In this document: piece after piece, positions 1 to 9,779 of the stretch
Layout: each line of letters begins with the position of its first letter
Position numbering within the stretch: the stretch's first letter is position 1
Source: Desulfobacteria bacterium
GTDB taxonomy: Bacteria > Desulfobacterota > Desulfobacteria > Desulfobacterales > C00003060
Assembly: GCA_030145395.1 (NCBI GenBank)
Contig: JAQYVR010000133.1
Coordinates: 1 to 36,464 of the forward strand
Length of the DNA stretch: 36,464 bases
Direction of reading: 5' to 3'
Made by a program: the position numbers and the translations under genes
Notes under the pieces: generated by a model
Database searches by the model: none
Seen by the model: the letters and a program-made list of their open reading frames with translations, nothing else
Told to the model about the DNA's origin: nothing

Positions 1-1
1 G

Positions 2-550
2 GACGAGATCAATGCTTTGGCTGCACCCGGTGGACTCATCTTTATTACACGCGGGATGCTAAGATGTTGCCAGCATGAAGACGCCGTTGCTGCGGTACTG
101 GCCCATGAAATCGGTCACGTTCAGGCAAAGCACGGGCTGCAGGCCGTTAAGAAATCACGCATAACATCTGCCTTGGCTACCATAGGAATTGAGGGGGCCA
201 AGAGCTTTGGCGGAGAGGAACTGGCCGAACTCACGGAAACCTTTGGAGACTCTATTTCAGACATCACTGCCACATTAGTCAACAATGGTTACTCCAGGGG
301 CTTTGAACGCGAGTCAGACAAAGCAGCACTGACCATTCTAAAGCGTGTGGGATATGATCCCAATGGGCTTGTGGACATGCTCAGTGTAATGAGCAAGAAA
401 CTACAACCAGGACGACTCGATTTTGCCAAAACACATCCTTCGCCAGCCAGTCGAATAGCCGATATCCGACAAATTATCGGCGAAACCACAGAAGTAATAA
501 AACCCGAACCAAGACAGGCAAGGTTCATGGCCGCTTTAGGGAGTATTTAA
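2..550 (+). CDS. M48 family metallopeptidase (5' truncated by window edge)
   Basis: Frame open from position 2 (DEINALAAPGGLIFITRGML); HEIGH zinc-protease motif; downstream ESDKAAL Glu ligand motif; THPSPASRI C-terminus typical of M48B. Confidence 0.9.
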   Translation, partial: DEINALAAPGGLIFITRGMLRCCQHEDAVAAVLAHEIGHVQAKHGLQAVKKSRITSALATIGIEGAKSFGGEELAELTETFGDSISDITATLVNNGYSRGFERESDKAALTILKRVGYDPNGLVDMLSVMSKKLQPGRLDFAKTHPSPASRIADIRQIIGETTEVIKPEPRQARFMAALGSI

Positions 551-553
551 AAC

Positions 554-2701
554 GTGTCAAAACGATCAATGTTTGGCAAAAAGTCCATACAGGGTCTGAT
601 CGTTGGGATAACAGCGGCTACCTTGGCCCTCTCACTGTGGGGCTTGGGCTTACTTGACACCTGGGAGGCACAGACATGGGATTGGCGGGCTTCGGTCATG
701 GCAAAGCCTGGCAAGGCTACGGACGATATACGACTTGTGATGCTGGATCAAAATAGCCTGGACTGGGCAGAGAAAGAAATGGGTTTAACATGGCCCTGGC
801 CCAGGGAAATTTATGGGGCCATTGTCAACTATTGCCGGAGAAGCGGGGCCAAGGCCCTGACTTTTGATGTGCTTTTTACTGAATCTTCCAGCTACGGTGT
901 TGACGATGACGCAGCTTTTGGCAATGCTGCTTCAGAATTCGGCCGTCTGGCAGGAGCTGTTTTTTTGGGAAAACACAGCGGGAGCTTAACCCGCTGGCCG
1001 TCACAAATACCTTCGCCGGATTTCAAAATCAACGGGCTGAAGAACTGGCTGAACCATACTAATTCAGATGATATAATATTCCCCAGGGCTACAATGGCTA
1101 TCAATGAACTGGCACTGAATTCATCTGTACTCAGTAACGTTCAGCTTAATCCAGACCCTGACGGAGTCTACCGAAGGACTAAACTGTTTAGCCTCTTTGA
1201 TGACCAGTTCTTACCTTCATTGGGTCTGGGGGCTTATCTAGCAGCAAACCCTGAAGTCCAAATTCAGATAGAGCCCGGCAAACTCACAATCGGCAAAACG
1301 GCTGTTCACATAGATCGTCAGGGCAACGTTATTTTGCGCTACCGTGGCCCATCTGGCACACACAGGGCATACAGCGCAGCTGCGGTGCTTCAATCCGAAA
1401 TCCGCAGCATGTCGGGTGAAAATCCCACCATCAGTGATAAACAGGCTTTCAAGGACAAATATGTACTCTTCGGATTTTCAGCTCCTGGTCTTTATGACCT
1501 TCGTTCAGCCCCGGTCGGTGGAGTATATACTGGAGTGGAAATCCAGGCTACCATGCTCGACAATTTTCTTTCTGGAGATTTAATATGCCAAATCCCATTG
1601 TTTTTGACTGCAGTTTTGGTCACAGTTTTGGCACTGGTTTGTGCAGCATCGGTCTGCTTTTTCAGAAGTGCCGTGGGAAGCGTGGCAGTCAGTGCAGTGT
1701 TCATTGTCGCACCAGCTTTTTTTGTCCTGGGAGCATATGCAAAAGGTTTCTGGCTACCAATGGTGGTTCAGGAGGCTGCTGTAGGTTTTTCAATTGTCAC
1801 AGCACTTGTAGTCAACTACGCTACAGAGGGACGTCAAAAGCGTTTTATCAAGGGTGCCTTCAAGCAGTACCTCAGCCCGAATGTTATCGAACAGCTCATT
1901 CAGTACCCGGAACGTCTGAAGTTAGGTGGTGAACGGAGAATCCTGTCAATGTTCTTTTCGGATCTCGAAGGTTTTACTTCCATTTCCGAGGCTCTGGCTC
2001 CCGAGGAACTAACAGCGCTTTTAAACGATTATCTGTCAGCCATGACCGACATAGTGCAAGAAGAAGGCGGAACCGTAGATAAGTATGAAGGCGATGCTAT
2101 TATAGCCTTTTGGAACGCACCCCTGGAAGTGCCTGAACACGCTACTAGGGCTGTCCGTGCCGCACTTCGCTGCCAGGCTAAACTTGCAAAGTTGCGGATA
2201 GGATTTAAGAAGCGAATGGGAAAAGACATGTTCATGCGAATCGGCATCAACACCGGCCCTGCAGTAGTCGGCAACCTCGGCTCACATACAAGGTTCGATT
2301 ATACCATGCTCGGTGACGCCGTAAATCTTGCAGCACGCCTGGAGGGAGTAAACAAACAGTTCGGCACTTACACAATGATATCACAATCCACACGGGACTT
2401 GCTCCAAGACGCCTTTGCTGTGAGGGAGCTTGGACGGGTTGCAGTTGTAGGCCGCAAGGAACCGGTTACCGTCTACGAACCTATGTTTGCTGCAGAATAC
2501 GAGGCTCGGAAGGATGTTTCAAACACATTTGCCAAAGGTTTGGAGCTTTTTTACAAAGGCGATTTTCCCACGGCTCTGAAAACATTCTCCACCATCCAGG
2601 ACCTGGACCCGACTGCAGCCGCTTATGCCAATAAGTGTCAGATGATGGTAGAAAACCAGCCACAGAACTGGCGGGGAGTCTGGGTTATGACCAGCAAATG
2701 A
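554..2701 (+). CDS. CHASE2 domain-containing adenylate/guanylate cyclase (class III)
   Basis: N-terminal TM plus CHASE2-like region (DDIRLVMLDQNSLDW...WPWPREIYGAIV), TM cluster, then cyclase catalytic core FFSDLEGFTSISE...DKYEGDAIIAFWNAP...RIGINTGPAVVGNLGSHTRFDYTMLGDAVNLAARLE. Starts 4 bp after the M48 stop. Confidence 0.93.
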   Translation: MSKRSMFGKKSIQGLIVGITAATLALSLWGLGLLDTWEAQTWDWRASVMAKPGKATDDIRLVMLDQNSLDWAEKEMGLTWPWPREIYGAIVNYCRRSGAKALTFDVLFTESSSYGVDDDAAFGNAASEFGRLAGAVFLGKHSGSLTRWPSQIPSPDFKINGLKNWLNHTNSDDIIFPRATMAINELALNSSVLSNVQLNPDPDGVYRRTKLFSLFDDQFLPSLGLGAYLAANPEVQIQIEPGKLTIGKTAVHIDRQGNVILRYRGPSGTHRAYSAAAVLQSEIRSMSGENPTISDKQAFKDKYVLFGFSAPGLYDLRSAPVGGVYTGVEIQATMLDNFLSGDLICQIPLFLTAVLVTVLALVCAASVCFFRSAVGSVAVSAVFIVAPAFFVLGAYAKGFWLPMVVQEAAVGFSIVTALVVNYATEGRQKRFIKGAFKQYLSPNVIEQLIQYPERLKLGGERRILSMFFSDLEGFTSISEALAPEELTALLNDYLSAMTDIVQEEGGTVDKYEGDAIIAFWNAPLEVPEHATRAVRAALRCQAKLAKLRIGFKKRMGKDMFMRIGINTGPAVVGNLGSHTRFDYTMLGDAVNLAARLEGVNKQFGTYTMISQSTRDLLQDAFAVRELGRVAVVGRKEPVTVYEPMFAAEYEARKDVSNTFAKGLELFYKGDFPTALKTFSTIQDLDPTAAAYANKCQMMVENQPQNWRGVWVMTSK

Positions 2702-2735
2702 TTAAAGGGGTCAACGCTTTCCAGAAACGAATGTA

Positions 2736-2766
2736 AATGGGACCGCTGGTAATTAAGTAAATAAGT
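2736..2766 (+). repeat. Partial left end of dispersed repeat (GGGACCGCTGGTAATTAAGTAAATAAG)
   Basis: Matches left ends at 2954, 8744, 11295, 13720 and 14996. Confidence 0.7.
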
Positions 2767-2953
2767 TAATACAGGGTTAAGGCTGTTTTGCGGTCGCACT
2801 AAAGCAATCCCGAAGAACAAGTAATTGTAGCCGTTCATCAAGACTGAGTTAGGAGTAAAACGCTAATGAAACCAGAGTTTCTAAAAAGGAATTTATTTCA
2901 GCGCATCCTTGGTATTCCTGCTACGCCTCGGCCAACTATCTCAGATAGCTGTC

Positions 2954-3121
2954 AATGGGGACGCTGGTAAATAAGTAAATAAGGCAGCAAGGAAAGCTGC
3001 ATGAGATTAGGTTGACCAGTTGCGGGATGAAATGAATCAGTTGCGTGAAAATTGAAGCAGTCGGGAAGTTGTGATATGAGTGTGAAACCTTTACTTTTCG
3101 CATATTGGAGATAATGGGAAG
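2954..3121 (+). repeat. Full-length copy of ~168 bp dispersed repeat
   Basis: aatggggacgctggtaaataagtaaataaggcag...cagttgcgggatgaaatgaatcagttg...catattggagataatgggaag; near-identical in architecture to 8744-8911. Confidence 0.85.
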
Positions 3122-3267
3122 ATATGTATGATGTGGGAGCGTGAATTACTATTACCAGCTTGAGCTCATATACTTTTTTGATACTGAGATAACCTCCCAC
3201 GTGACCACAGGTGCCAAGAACCAGCTAACGGCTGACGCAGGAGAGGGTCTTTATTAAGTTTTCAATA

Positions 3268-3288
3268 CCCCGCCCGCTTGCGGCGGGG
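3268..3288. repeat. GC-rich palindromic hairpin ccccgcc-cgcttgc-ggcgggg followed by AGCTTC
   Basis: Perfect 7-bp stem; resembles in inverted orientation the ccccgcgc-ttcc-gcgcgggg hairpins at 11325, 13748 and 13957. Confidence 0.55.
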
Positions 3289-3471
3289 AGCTTCATTGCA
3301 GCAGTTGCTATCCAAATATCCAAATTTGCTTGCTGGGGATCAAATAGATAGGAACTCTCCGCGACGTTGGGTATTCATTTCGCCGGAGGCTTCTGTGCCG
3401 GCGTGAAGTTCCTTAAGACATGGAATGGACAGATCCCAGTGTCGACGAATAGACAATAAGCAGGACGGACA

Positions 3472-4629
3472 TTGAAAAGGAACATGCTGATCGGAATGCT
3501 TGCTGTTGTTGGTGTCATAGGCGTTGCCATTTGCTTTGGGAACACTGGGGGTGATGACAACAACGCGACAGATGCGCTTACAAGCGATCCGTTTAATGCA
3601 ACCTTCATTATCGAGGGCACTAGGATATGCTTGTTAAACGGGCATTTTGAAAGGGAAGCTGCGCTTGGTTCTGGAATGGAAATCAAGACTTCTGTTTTTG
3701 GTAAGCCGGCGTATGGAGATATTGATGGTGACGGCTGTGAAGACGCAGCAATGGTGATTGTGCATGATCCCGGGGGCAGCGGAACATTCTTCTATGTCGC
3801 GGCTGCGCTCAAGGTAGACGGCGCCTATCATGGAACAAATGGGGTGCTATTGGGAGACCGGATTTCGCCTCAAGATATCAAGATACGAAACGGTGTCGTT
3901 GTTGCCAACTATACGGACCGGCGACCGGAAGAGTCTATGGCAATTACGCCGTCAATCGGCAAGTCCAAGTACTTGACCATTAACAATGGACTATTATCGG
4001 AAATAGCGCCTATTTCTAAGGGAGCGCACCTATTCGAAGGTTGGGTTACTGTTGGTCATGAAGTACGATCCTTTGCTCCGTGTTCACACAAGGTGGAGCT
4101 TTGGGTCCTAGGCGGTTCACCCGCCTTGAAGGATATTGTAGCAGCATATCAAAAGGAGCTACCTGGCCCCAGACCTTACCCCCCTCTCTTTATGACCCTT
4201 GCCGGCAAAATGAAAGAGCCACCTACGGAAGGATTCGGAGCGGAATATGATGGTGCGTTTTTCGCCATGCAGTGTATTCGTGTGTTTCCCAGAGGGAACT
4301 GCAAGAGTGAATTAATCTATCTGGATTCTCCATTACCCGGAGCCCTTATCTCTTCCCCTTTGAAGCTCATGGGCTCTGCTCGAGGCACATGGTTCTTTGA
4401 AGGCGATTTTCCTCTTCTTCTCAAGGATTCAAAGGGCAGACTCATCGCAAAAGGATTTGCCACCGCAAAAGGTGATTGGATGACCAAGGAATTTGTCCGA
4501 TTTGAAGGGACACTCGATTTCAAGCAGCCGGGTTCAGGCAAAAAAGGGACACTTATTCTAAAGAAGGACAATCCCACCGGCCTCTTGGAGCACGACGATG
4601 CATTGGAGGCCCCTGTCTTCTTCAAATGA
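3472..4629 (+). CDS. Putative secreted/membrane-anchored protein with C-terminal Gmad2-like immunoglobulin-like domain
   Basis: N-terminal hydrophobic segment (MLIGMLAVVGVIGVAICF); C-terminal IYLDSPLPGALISSPLKLMGSARGTWFFEGDFPLLLKDSKGRLIAKGFATAKGDWMTKEFVRFEGTLDF resembles Gmad2; middle FEGWVTVGHEVRSFAPCSHKVELWVLG resembles NlpE/HslJ-type modules. Confidence 0.7.
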   Translation: MKRNMLIGMLAVVGVIGVAICFGNTGGDDNNATDALTSDPFNATFIIEGTRICLLNGHFEREAALGSGMEIKTSVFGKPAYGDIDGDGCEDAAMVIVHDPGGSGTFFYVAAALKVDGAYHGTNGVLLGDRISPQDIKIRNGVVVANYTDRRPEESMAITPSIGKSKYLTINNGLLSEIAPISKGAHLFEGWVTVGHEVRSFAPCSHKVELWVLGGSPALKDIVAAYQKELPGPRPYPPLFMTLAGKMKEPPTEGFGAEYDGAFFAMQCIRVFPRGNCKSELIYLDSPLPGALISSPLKLMGSARGTWFFEGDFPLLLKDSKGRLIAKGFATAKGDWMTKEFVRFEGTLDFKQPGSGKKGTLILKKDNPTGLLEHDDALEAPVFFK

Positions 4630-5254
4630 GGAAGTCTTTAAGTCTATCGCCATCCAGCGAGAGTCGCCTGGCAAAGACTTGGTATAGTTCCGTCAGAGGT
4701 AGAGCTACATATTGATGTTCCGAAGGAGGCCTATAAATTATAGCGCTCTGACGTATATCGACGCATGCCATGTGAGAACCCCGGGTACAGATATTTACAA
4801 CGTCACGCCTTCAGCGAAAGTTGAGCAGAGCATCGATATCCTCTGCAGATTTTTGTCGAAGAGCAAAGTGCCCAGAATTTAGGTGGCTGTTAAGTTCTCA
4901 AAACCAGGATGCGTGGTACTATGAACAGTTCAGCTTTGCAGGCATGCTACACCCTTTGGCGGTAAAGGCCCGCATAATCCTCGCCGGTGACAACGCTTCG
5001 AGACAGGACACAAGTAACACAATCGTCTGGTTTGATGATGTGGCGATGTTTCAGCGATAATGTGTATTTTCACAGCATCGAACTCTTTTGACGTTAATGC
5101 AAGTACACCATGGTCCACCTCTGCTCAAACGCAAGTAGGTAATAGCGGAGGCGTGGCCCGTTTATGAGCTGTGAGCATCGCCCCCCCACACCGCAGCAAT
5201 GTCACAAGTTCAAGATAATGCCATAGTATCTCTACTCCTGCCCACTCTCAAAAT

Positions 5255-5307
5255 CTTATGATATGATTCTGTTATCTTGATTCTGCCCATATTGGAGATA
5301 ATGGGAA
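5255..5307 (+). repeat. Right-end fragment of dispersed repeat
   Basis: cttatgatatgattctgttatcttgattctgcccatattggagataatgggaag aligns with right ends of 2954-3121 and 13985-14117. Confidence 0.65.
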
Positions 5308-5795
5308 GTTATCTCGATAAACCTCGGCTTCTAATATCCGAGGATATGGCCTAAAAGATTGAGGTACTTCTCGGCTTCCGATGTGTTAGGTAGCTTAAAG
5401 TAGCTTTACCTTTTTCGAAGGCGGATCGTGACCATCGGTTTCCAGATTGCTTCCCCAGCCAAGACCCTCGAAAAATTTCCAGGTTGAGCATCTTCTTAAG
5501 TCGCCCTCTGTTTCCTCACTTTATTCTAATCCCTGCGGGTTCTGATGGGAAGAGCTCTTCAGGCATTATAGGCCTTGCCGTTGCAGCCGTCAATGTCTTG
5601 ACGAGCCGAGAACGTCTGAATCGTGGCCTGCAATCTGGGCCTCCAAACACCTCAGCATATAGCTTAATTTGCCTAACGATTGCATATAGTTAAAGATTGT
5701 CCACGTTTTGGCATGATTCGTGCTGATTATCAGAATATTATGTTTTCTGATTCAGGACACAATCAAACTTCAAAGAGACTGACAGGGAACCAGCC

Positions 5796-8669
5796 GTGAA
5801 GACGATCCACAAATTAATTATAGGATATTTGACTGTTATCCTATTGATCGGAGTTGTGGGCTATTTTTTGACTTACCCGACTGAGAAAACATTGCGCGAA
5901 TCTATCGGTCAAGAATATGCATCGTTAGCTAAAGAAATCTTAGACAAAATAGATAGACATATTCATGGCCGAATTGAGATATTCGAAGAGTACTCCAATA
6001 ATTCGATGTTGCAAATAATTCTTGAAAAAGCCAATCAAGACTTTGACAAATTGGAGGACGTTCAAGGCTATATCACAAGCAAAGACCGAGAATGGATTTC
6101 AGCGCCAAAGGGTGCTAAGACCCATTTTATGAAAGCAATAATATCCAGCGATTTGTCAGAGGACCTGAGAGAGAAAATAGAATTTTATCGCGCCAAGTAT
6201 CACAAAAGAACCTTCGGAGAAGTATTTGTAACAAATAAATATGGGGCCAATGTTGCGCAAACGGGAAGAACATCTGATTACAGGCAAGATGACGAAGATT
6301 GGTGGCAACTAGCCAGAAGAGACGGCTTGTGTGTGAGGGATGTTGAGTATGACGAGAGCGCTGACATTTATTCAACAGATATTGGACTGAGGATAAATGA
6401 CGCAAATGGAAATTTTCTCGGCATAATGAAAGTTGTTTTGAATATTGAGGAAGCAATCAATATCATACAAGAAGCAAAGAGAATCCCGAAATATTCAACC
6501 GTCCAGTTCAATCTCATAAGTAACGACGGAAAAATAATCTATTCGACAAGTGAGTTCAAACGGTTTGAAGGCTTATCTGACAAGATTTTCCCACATATGC
6601 TTTGTGAAAAGGGAGACAGTGAGGGATACTGCTTGGTGGATGGAGATGGTTCTGAAGAAAAAGAAAAACTAATAGCCACTGGTCATTCCAAAGGTTATGG
6701 GGAATATGCGGGCTTGGGGTGGCGCTTGATGGCCATAAATGAGACACAAATAGTATTTGCCCCCGTCGTGAATCTAAAGAATAGGTTGTTGACCGTTCTA
6801 ATAATGGCAACGCTGGGTGGAACTCTGATCAGCTTATTAATCTCCAAAACCGTCTCCGATGGTATCAGAAAGCTGAGTAATGCTGTTGCAAAAATCGGAG
6901 AGGGGAATTTGGATGTTCACATTGATATCAAAACGAGGGATGAAATTGGCCAACTCGCTTGCTCTTTCAACAAAATGGCTGAAGATTTGAAGCGAGCGGT
7001 CCTGGTAAAAGATATAGAAATAGCAGAGCGGAAGCGGGCTGAGAAGGCCCTACGGAAAAGTGAGGACAAATTCCGTAGCCTCAGCAGGGAGCTGACCACT
7101 GGTTTATCAGACGTTTTTGAGGCCTTGCAGAAGATCTCTTCCGGAGATCCTTCAGTAAGGATAACCGAGACCTCGGGACTTGAGTTGATTGCGGACCTAA
7201 AACGTACTGTCAACCAGACTGCCGAAAACCTCTCAGACATAGTAGATCTGTCACACGAAATTGCCATTGGTCTTGCTGAACACTTCGACACGCTGGACAG
7301 AGTCACTAAAGGCAATCTCGATGCTCGAATAAAAAGCAATACTGGCGTAGAACTCTTGGAATCTCTAAAGCGTGTGACAAACACTATGATTCAAAGTGTG
7401 TCCCAAGAAATCGACCAGCGCATGCTGGCGGAAGAGCATCTCCTGAAGGCCAAAGAAGAAGCCGAAGCAGCGAGCCAGGCTAAGGGCGATTTTTTGGCGA
7501 ATATGAGCCACGAGATCCGCACTCCCTTGAATGCTGTCATTGGGATGACGGAGTTGACCTTAGGAACAGAACTTACTGACGAGCAGCAAGAATATCTGGA
7601 GACGGTTGGAGCCTCATCTGAGTCGTTACTCAGACTTTTGAATGACATCCTTGATTTTTCAAAAATCGAGGCAGGTCAGCTGGAGATGACTGGGGTTGAT
7701 TTCGATTTGCAGACGACCCTGGACAATGTTGTGGATACCCTGGCGGTGAGGGCACAAAAGGCAGGGCTTGAGCTGACTTGCAGTATCAAGCCGGATGTCC
7801 GTACCACCTTGGTTGGGGATCCTCTGAGGCTTGGCCAGATCATTGTTAATCTGACAGCCAATGCCATCAAATTCACTCAAGAGGGTCAGGTGAATATCTC
7901 GGTAGAAACTCAAAAAGAGGAAGATTCCTCGACATTTTTGTATTTTACGGTTTCGGATACTGGCATAGGGATTCCTCCGAACCAAATCGAGACAATCTTC
8001 GAGAGTTTCAAACAGGCAGATGACTCCACCACAAGAAAATACGGTGGGACAGGATTGGGCTTGGCTATTTCCAAGCAACTTGTGGAAATGATGGGTGGGC
8101 GTATCTGGGTGGAGAGTGAGCTGGGAAAAGGGAGTACTTTTCATTTTACTGCTCGTTTTCAATTGAGTGAACGAGAGGCCATAGAAGTCTTGCAAACCAA
8201 AGATTTACCTATCCAAAAGGCGCCAAGGCAACTGAGTATGCTGATAGTGGAAGACAATCCAGTAAATCAGAAAGTGGCTGCAACGATGTTGAAAAAACGG
8301 GGCCACCGCGTTGTCATGGCCTCAGATGGCAAAGAAGCCCTGGGCGCCCTTGACAGAGAGAGTGTTGATCTGATTCTGATGGATATTCAAATGCCTGAAA
8401 TGGATGGATTTCAGGCAACAAAGCTGATCCGAGAAAGGGAGAAAGCTAAGGGAGGGCATATCCCCATTGTGGCGATGACAGCCCATGCCCTGACAGGGGA
8501 CAGGGAAAGATGTCTTGCAGCAGGCATGGACAGTTATATATCTAAACCGATAAGGGAGGCAGACCTCTTTTCAGTCACCGAGAACCTGGCTAATGGGTCA
8601 GACGAGGAGGAAAAAGATGTCCTCGCTCCTTCAGAGACCGTTATGCCTGTGGCCCGAGGGTGTATTTGA
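5796..8669 (+). CDS. Hybrid sensor histidine kinase (extracellular sensor, HAMP plus two HAMP-like repeats, HisKA, HATPase_c, REC)
   Basis: GTG start; two TM segments; NMSHEIRTPLNAVIGM H-box; VNLTANAIKFT N box; DTGIGIP and KYGGTGLGLAIS G boxes; C-terminal REC MLIVEDNPVNQ...LILMDIQMPEMDGFQ...YISKPI. Confidence 0.92.
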   Translation: MKTIHKLIIGYLTVILLIGVVGYFLTYPTEKTLRESIGQEYASLAKEILDKIDRHIHGRIEIFEEYSNNSMLQIILEKANQDFDKLEDVQGYITSKDREWISAPKGAKTHFMKAIISSDLSEDLREKIEFYRAKYHKRTFGEVFVTNKYGANVAQTGRTSDYRQDDEDWWQLARRDGLCVRDVEYDESADIYSTDIGLRINDANGNFLGIMKVVLNIEEAINIIQEAKRIPKYSTVQFNLISNDGKIIYSTSEFKRFEGLSDKIFPHMLCEKGDSEGYCLVDGDGSEEKEKLIATGHSKGYGEYAGLGWRLMAINETQIVFAPVVNLKNRLLTVLIMATLGGTLISLLISKTVSDGIRKLSNAVAKIGEGNLDVHIDIKTRDEIGQLACSFNKMAEDLKRAVLVKDIEIAERKRAEKALRKSEDKFRSLSRELTTGLSDVFEALQKISSGDPSVRITETSGLELIADLKRTVNQTAENLSDIVDLSHEIAIGLAEHFDTLDRVTKGNLDARIKSNTGVELLESLKRVTNTMIQSVSQEIDQRMLAEEHLLKAKEEAEAASQAKGDFLANMSHEIRTPLNAVIGMTELTLGTELTDEQQEYLETVGASSESLLRLLNDILDFSKIEAGQLEMTGVDFDLQTTLDNVVDTLAVRAQKAGLELTCSIKPDVRTTLVGDPLRLGQIIVNLTANAIKFTQEGQVNISVETQKEEDSSTFLYFTVSDTGIGIPPNQIETIFESFKQADDSTTRKYGGTGLGLAISKQLVEMMGGRIWVESELGKGSTFHFTARFQLSEREAIEVLQTKDLPIQKAPRQLSMLIVEDNPVNQKVAATMLKKRGHRVVMASDGKEALGALDRESVDLILMDIQMPEMDGFQATKLIREREKAKGGHIPIVAMTAHALTGDRERCLAAGMDSYISKPIREADLFSVTENLANGSDEEEKDVLAPSETVMPVARGCI

Positions 8670-8743
8670 TTTCCCCAAGGCAATGAGCGTAGCAGATGGG
8701 GACAAGGCACTCTTTGAAGAGATCGCCAACCTGTTCTTAAATG
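8660..8743 (+). pseudogene. HPt-domain remnant of the upstream hybrid kinase, frameshifted and truncated by a repeat copy
   Basis: In the shifted frame directly after the kinase stop: VFDFPKAMSVADGDKALFEEIANLFLNE, typical start of an HPt domain; ends where GGGGACGCTGGTAA repeat begins. Confidence 0.75.
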
Positions 8744-8911
8744 AAGGGGGACGCTGGTAAATAAGTAACTAAGGCAGACAGGAAAGCTTCGTGAGATTAG
8801 GTTGAGCAGTTGCGGGATGAAGTGAATCAGTTGCAGGAAAATTGAAGTGGTCGGGAGGTTGGCATATGGGTAGGAAACTTTGACTTTTGTGATATTCGAG
8901 ATTATGGGAAG
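8744..8911 (+). repeat. Full-length copy of ~168 bp dispersed repeat
   Basis: ggggacgctggtaaataagtaactaaggcag...cagttgcgggatgaagtgaatcagttgcaggaaaattgaag...gatattcgagattatgggaag. Confidence 0.85.
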
Positions 8912-8949
8912 TGCCTTTTGATTTTGGACCCCCTGAACCATAGACAATC

Positions 8950-9216
8950 ATGGGCAGCTTCACATGTTCCTCAGATTTCAAATGCTACAAGTCGGGATTT
9001 GAGAATCTTCGCCAAGCAAATGATGTTGGAAAACAACCGTTTGTCCAGTGTCTTGACACTAAGTCCCGATGGATGCCCATTCTCAAAGCTAATTGCTATT
9101 GCGTATATTTGTTATTGCCCCCTTCGCATCTATATCGCCAAGGAATTGAAGAAGTGGCCGATAGCATTGCCTCCCTGTAGTCACATCCCTCGCCCCTGCC
9201 TGAACGTAATCTAATC
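8950..9216 (+). pseudogene. Decayed copy of the small Cys-rich protein family seen at 9393-9638 and 14209-14451
   Basis: Frame 1 reads CSSDFKCYKSGFENLRQANDVGKQPFVQCLD, frame 2 continues PDGCPFSKLIAIAYICYCPLRIYIAKELKK; frameshift about 9058-9070, N-terminus missing, expected stop replaced by Trp codon. Confidence 0.75.
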
Positions 9217-9392
9217 ACCCCCTTTCTGCTTTGGTTCCCATTAGTACTCTAACCCCGTAGAATTAGTGTTCTACCCTCGTGAAATTAGTATTATCCCGCA
9301 TTAAGCCTGCGGTGAAATTGCCGATTAAATAATTAAAGTGGGCGGTTACAAATAATCTCTCTACATCTGAACAATGCGAACGGAGGCTCCAA

Positions 9393-9638
9393 ATGGAACA
9401 GGCACATGTGCAGGAAGTAGAAAGAATCATGTATGAAATAGAACTGCCCAAAGATTTTAGATTCTACAAACCTGGAGTCGGGTTTACCTGCAAGGCAAAG
9501 GATGTTGGAATGGAATCATATCTATCATGCCTTGAAGAACACCCCTTAGAATGCAAATTCTCAGTGGGTTTTTTTGGTGACATGTACTACTGTAGCTGTT
9601 CCGCGCGTATCTATGTCGCTAAGATGTTAGAGAAGTAA
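9393..9638 (+). CDS. Small Cys-rich protein, paralog of 14209-14451
   Basis: 81 aa, RBS-like cggagg upstream; shares EIxxPKDFxxYKxGxxxxCKAKDxGxExxLxCLEExPxECxFS...CxCxxRxYxxKxLxK with paralog. Confidence 0.75.
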   Translation: MEQAHVQEVERIMYEIELPKDFRFYKPGVGFTCKAKDVGMESYLSCLEEHPLECKFSVGFFGDMYYCSCSARIYVAKMLEK

Positions 9639-9779
9639 CATGCGACACAGGCCATGGGATTCTTTTGGTAACTCCCTTTCAAAGAAGCAGTGTTTTACCG
9701 ACAAGAAAACGGGGTTACCCCGTATGTTAATCCGTCAAATCCTGGCCTATAATAATTCCAGTAACAAGGAGGTTTTCTC

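Noticed and set aside
7659-8195. 178-aa minus-strand ORF
   Set aside because: Antisense to the HATPase domain of the hybrid kinase; no recognizable family.
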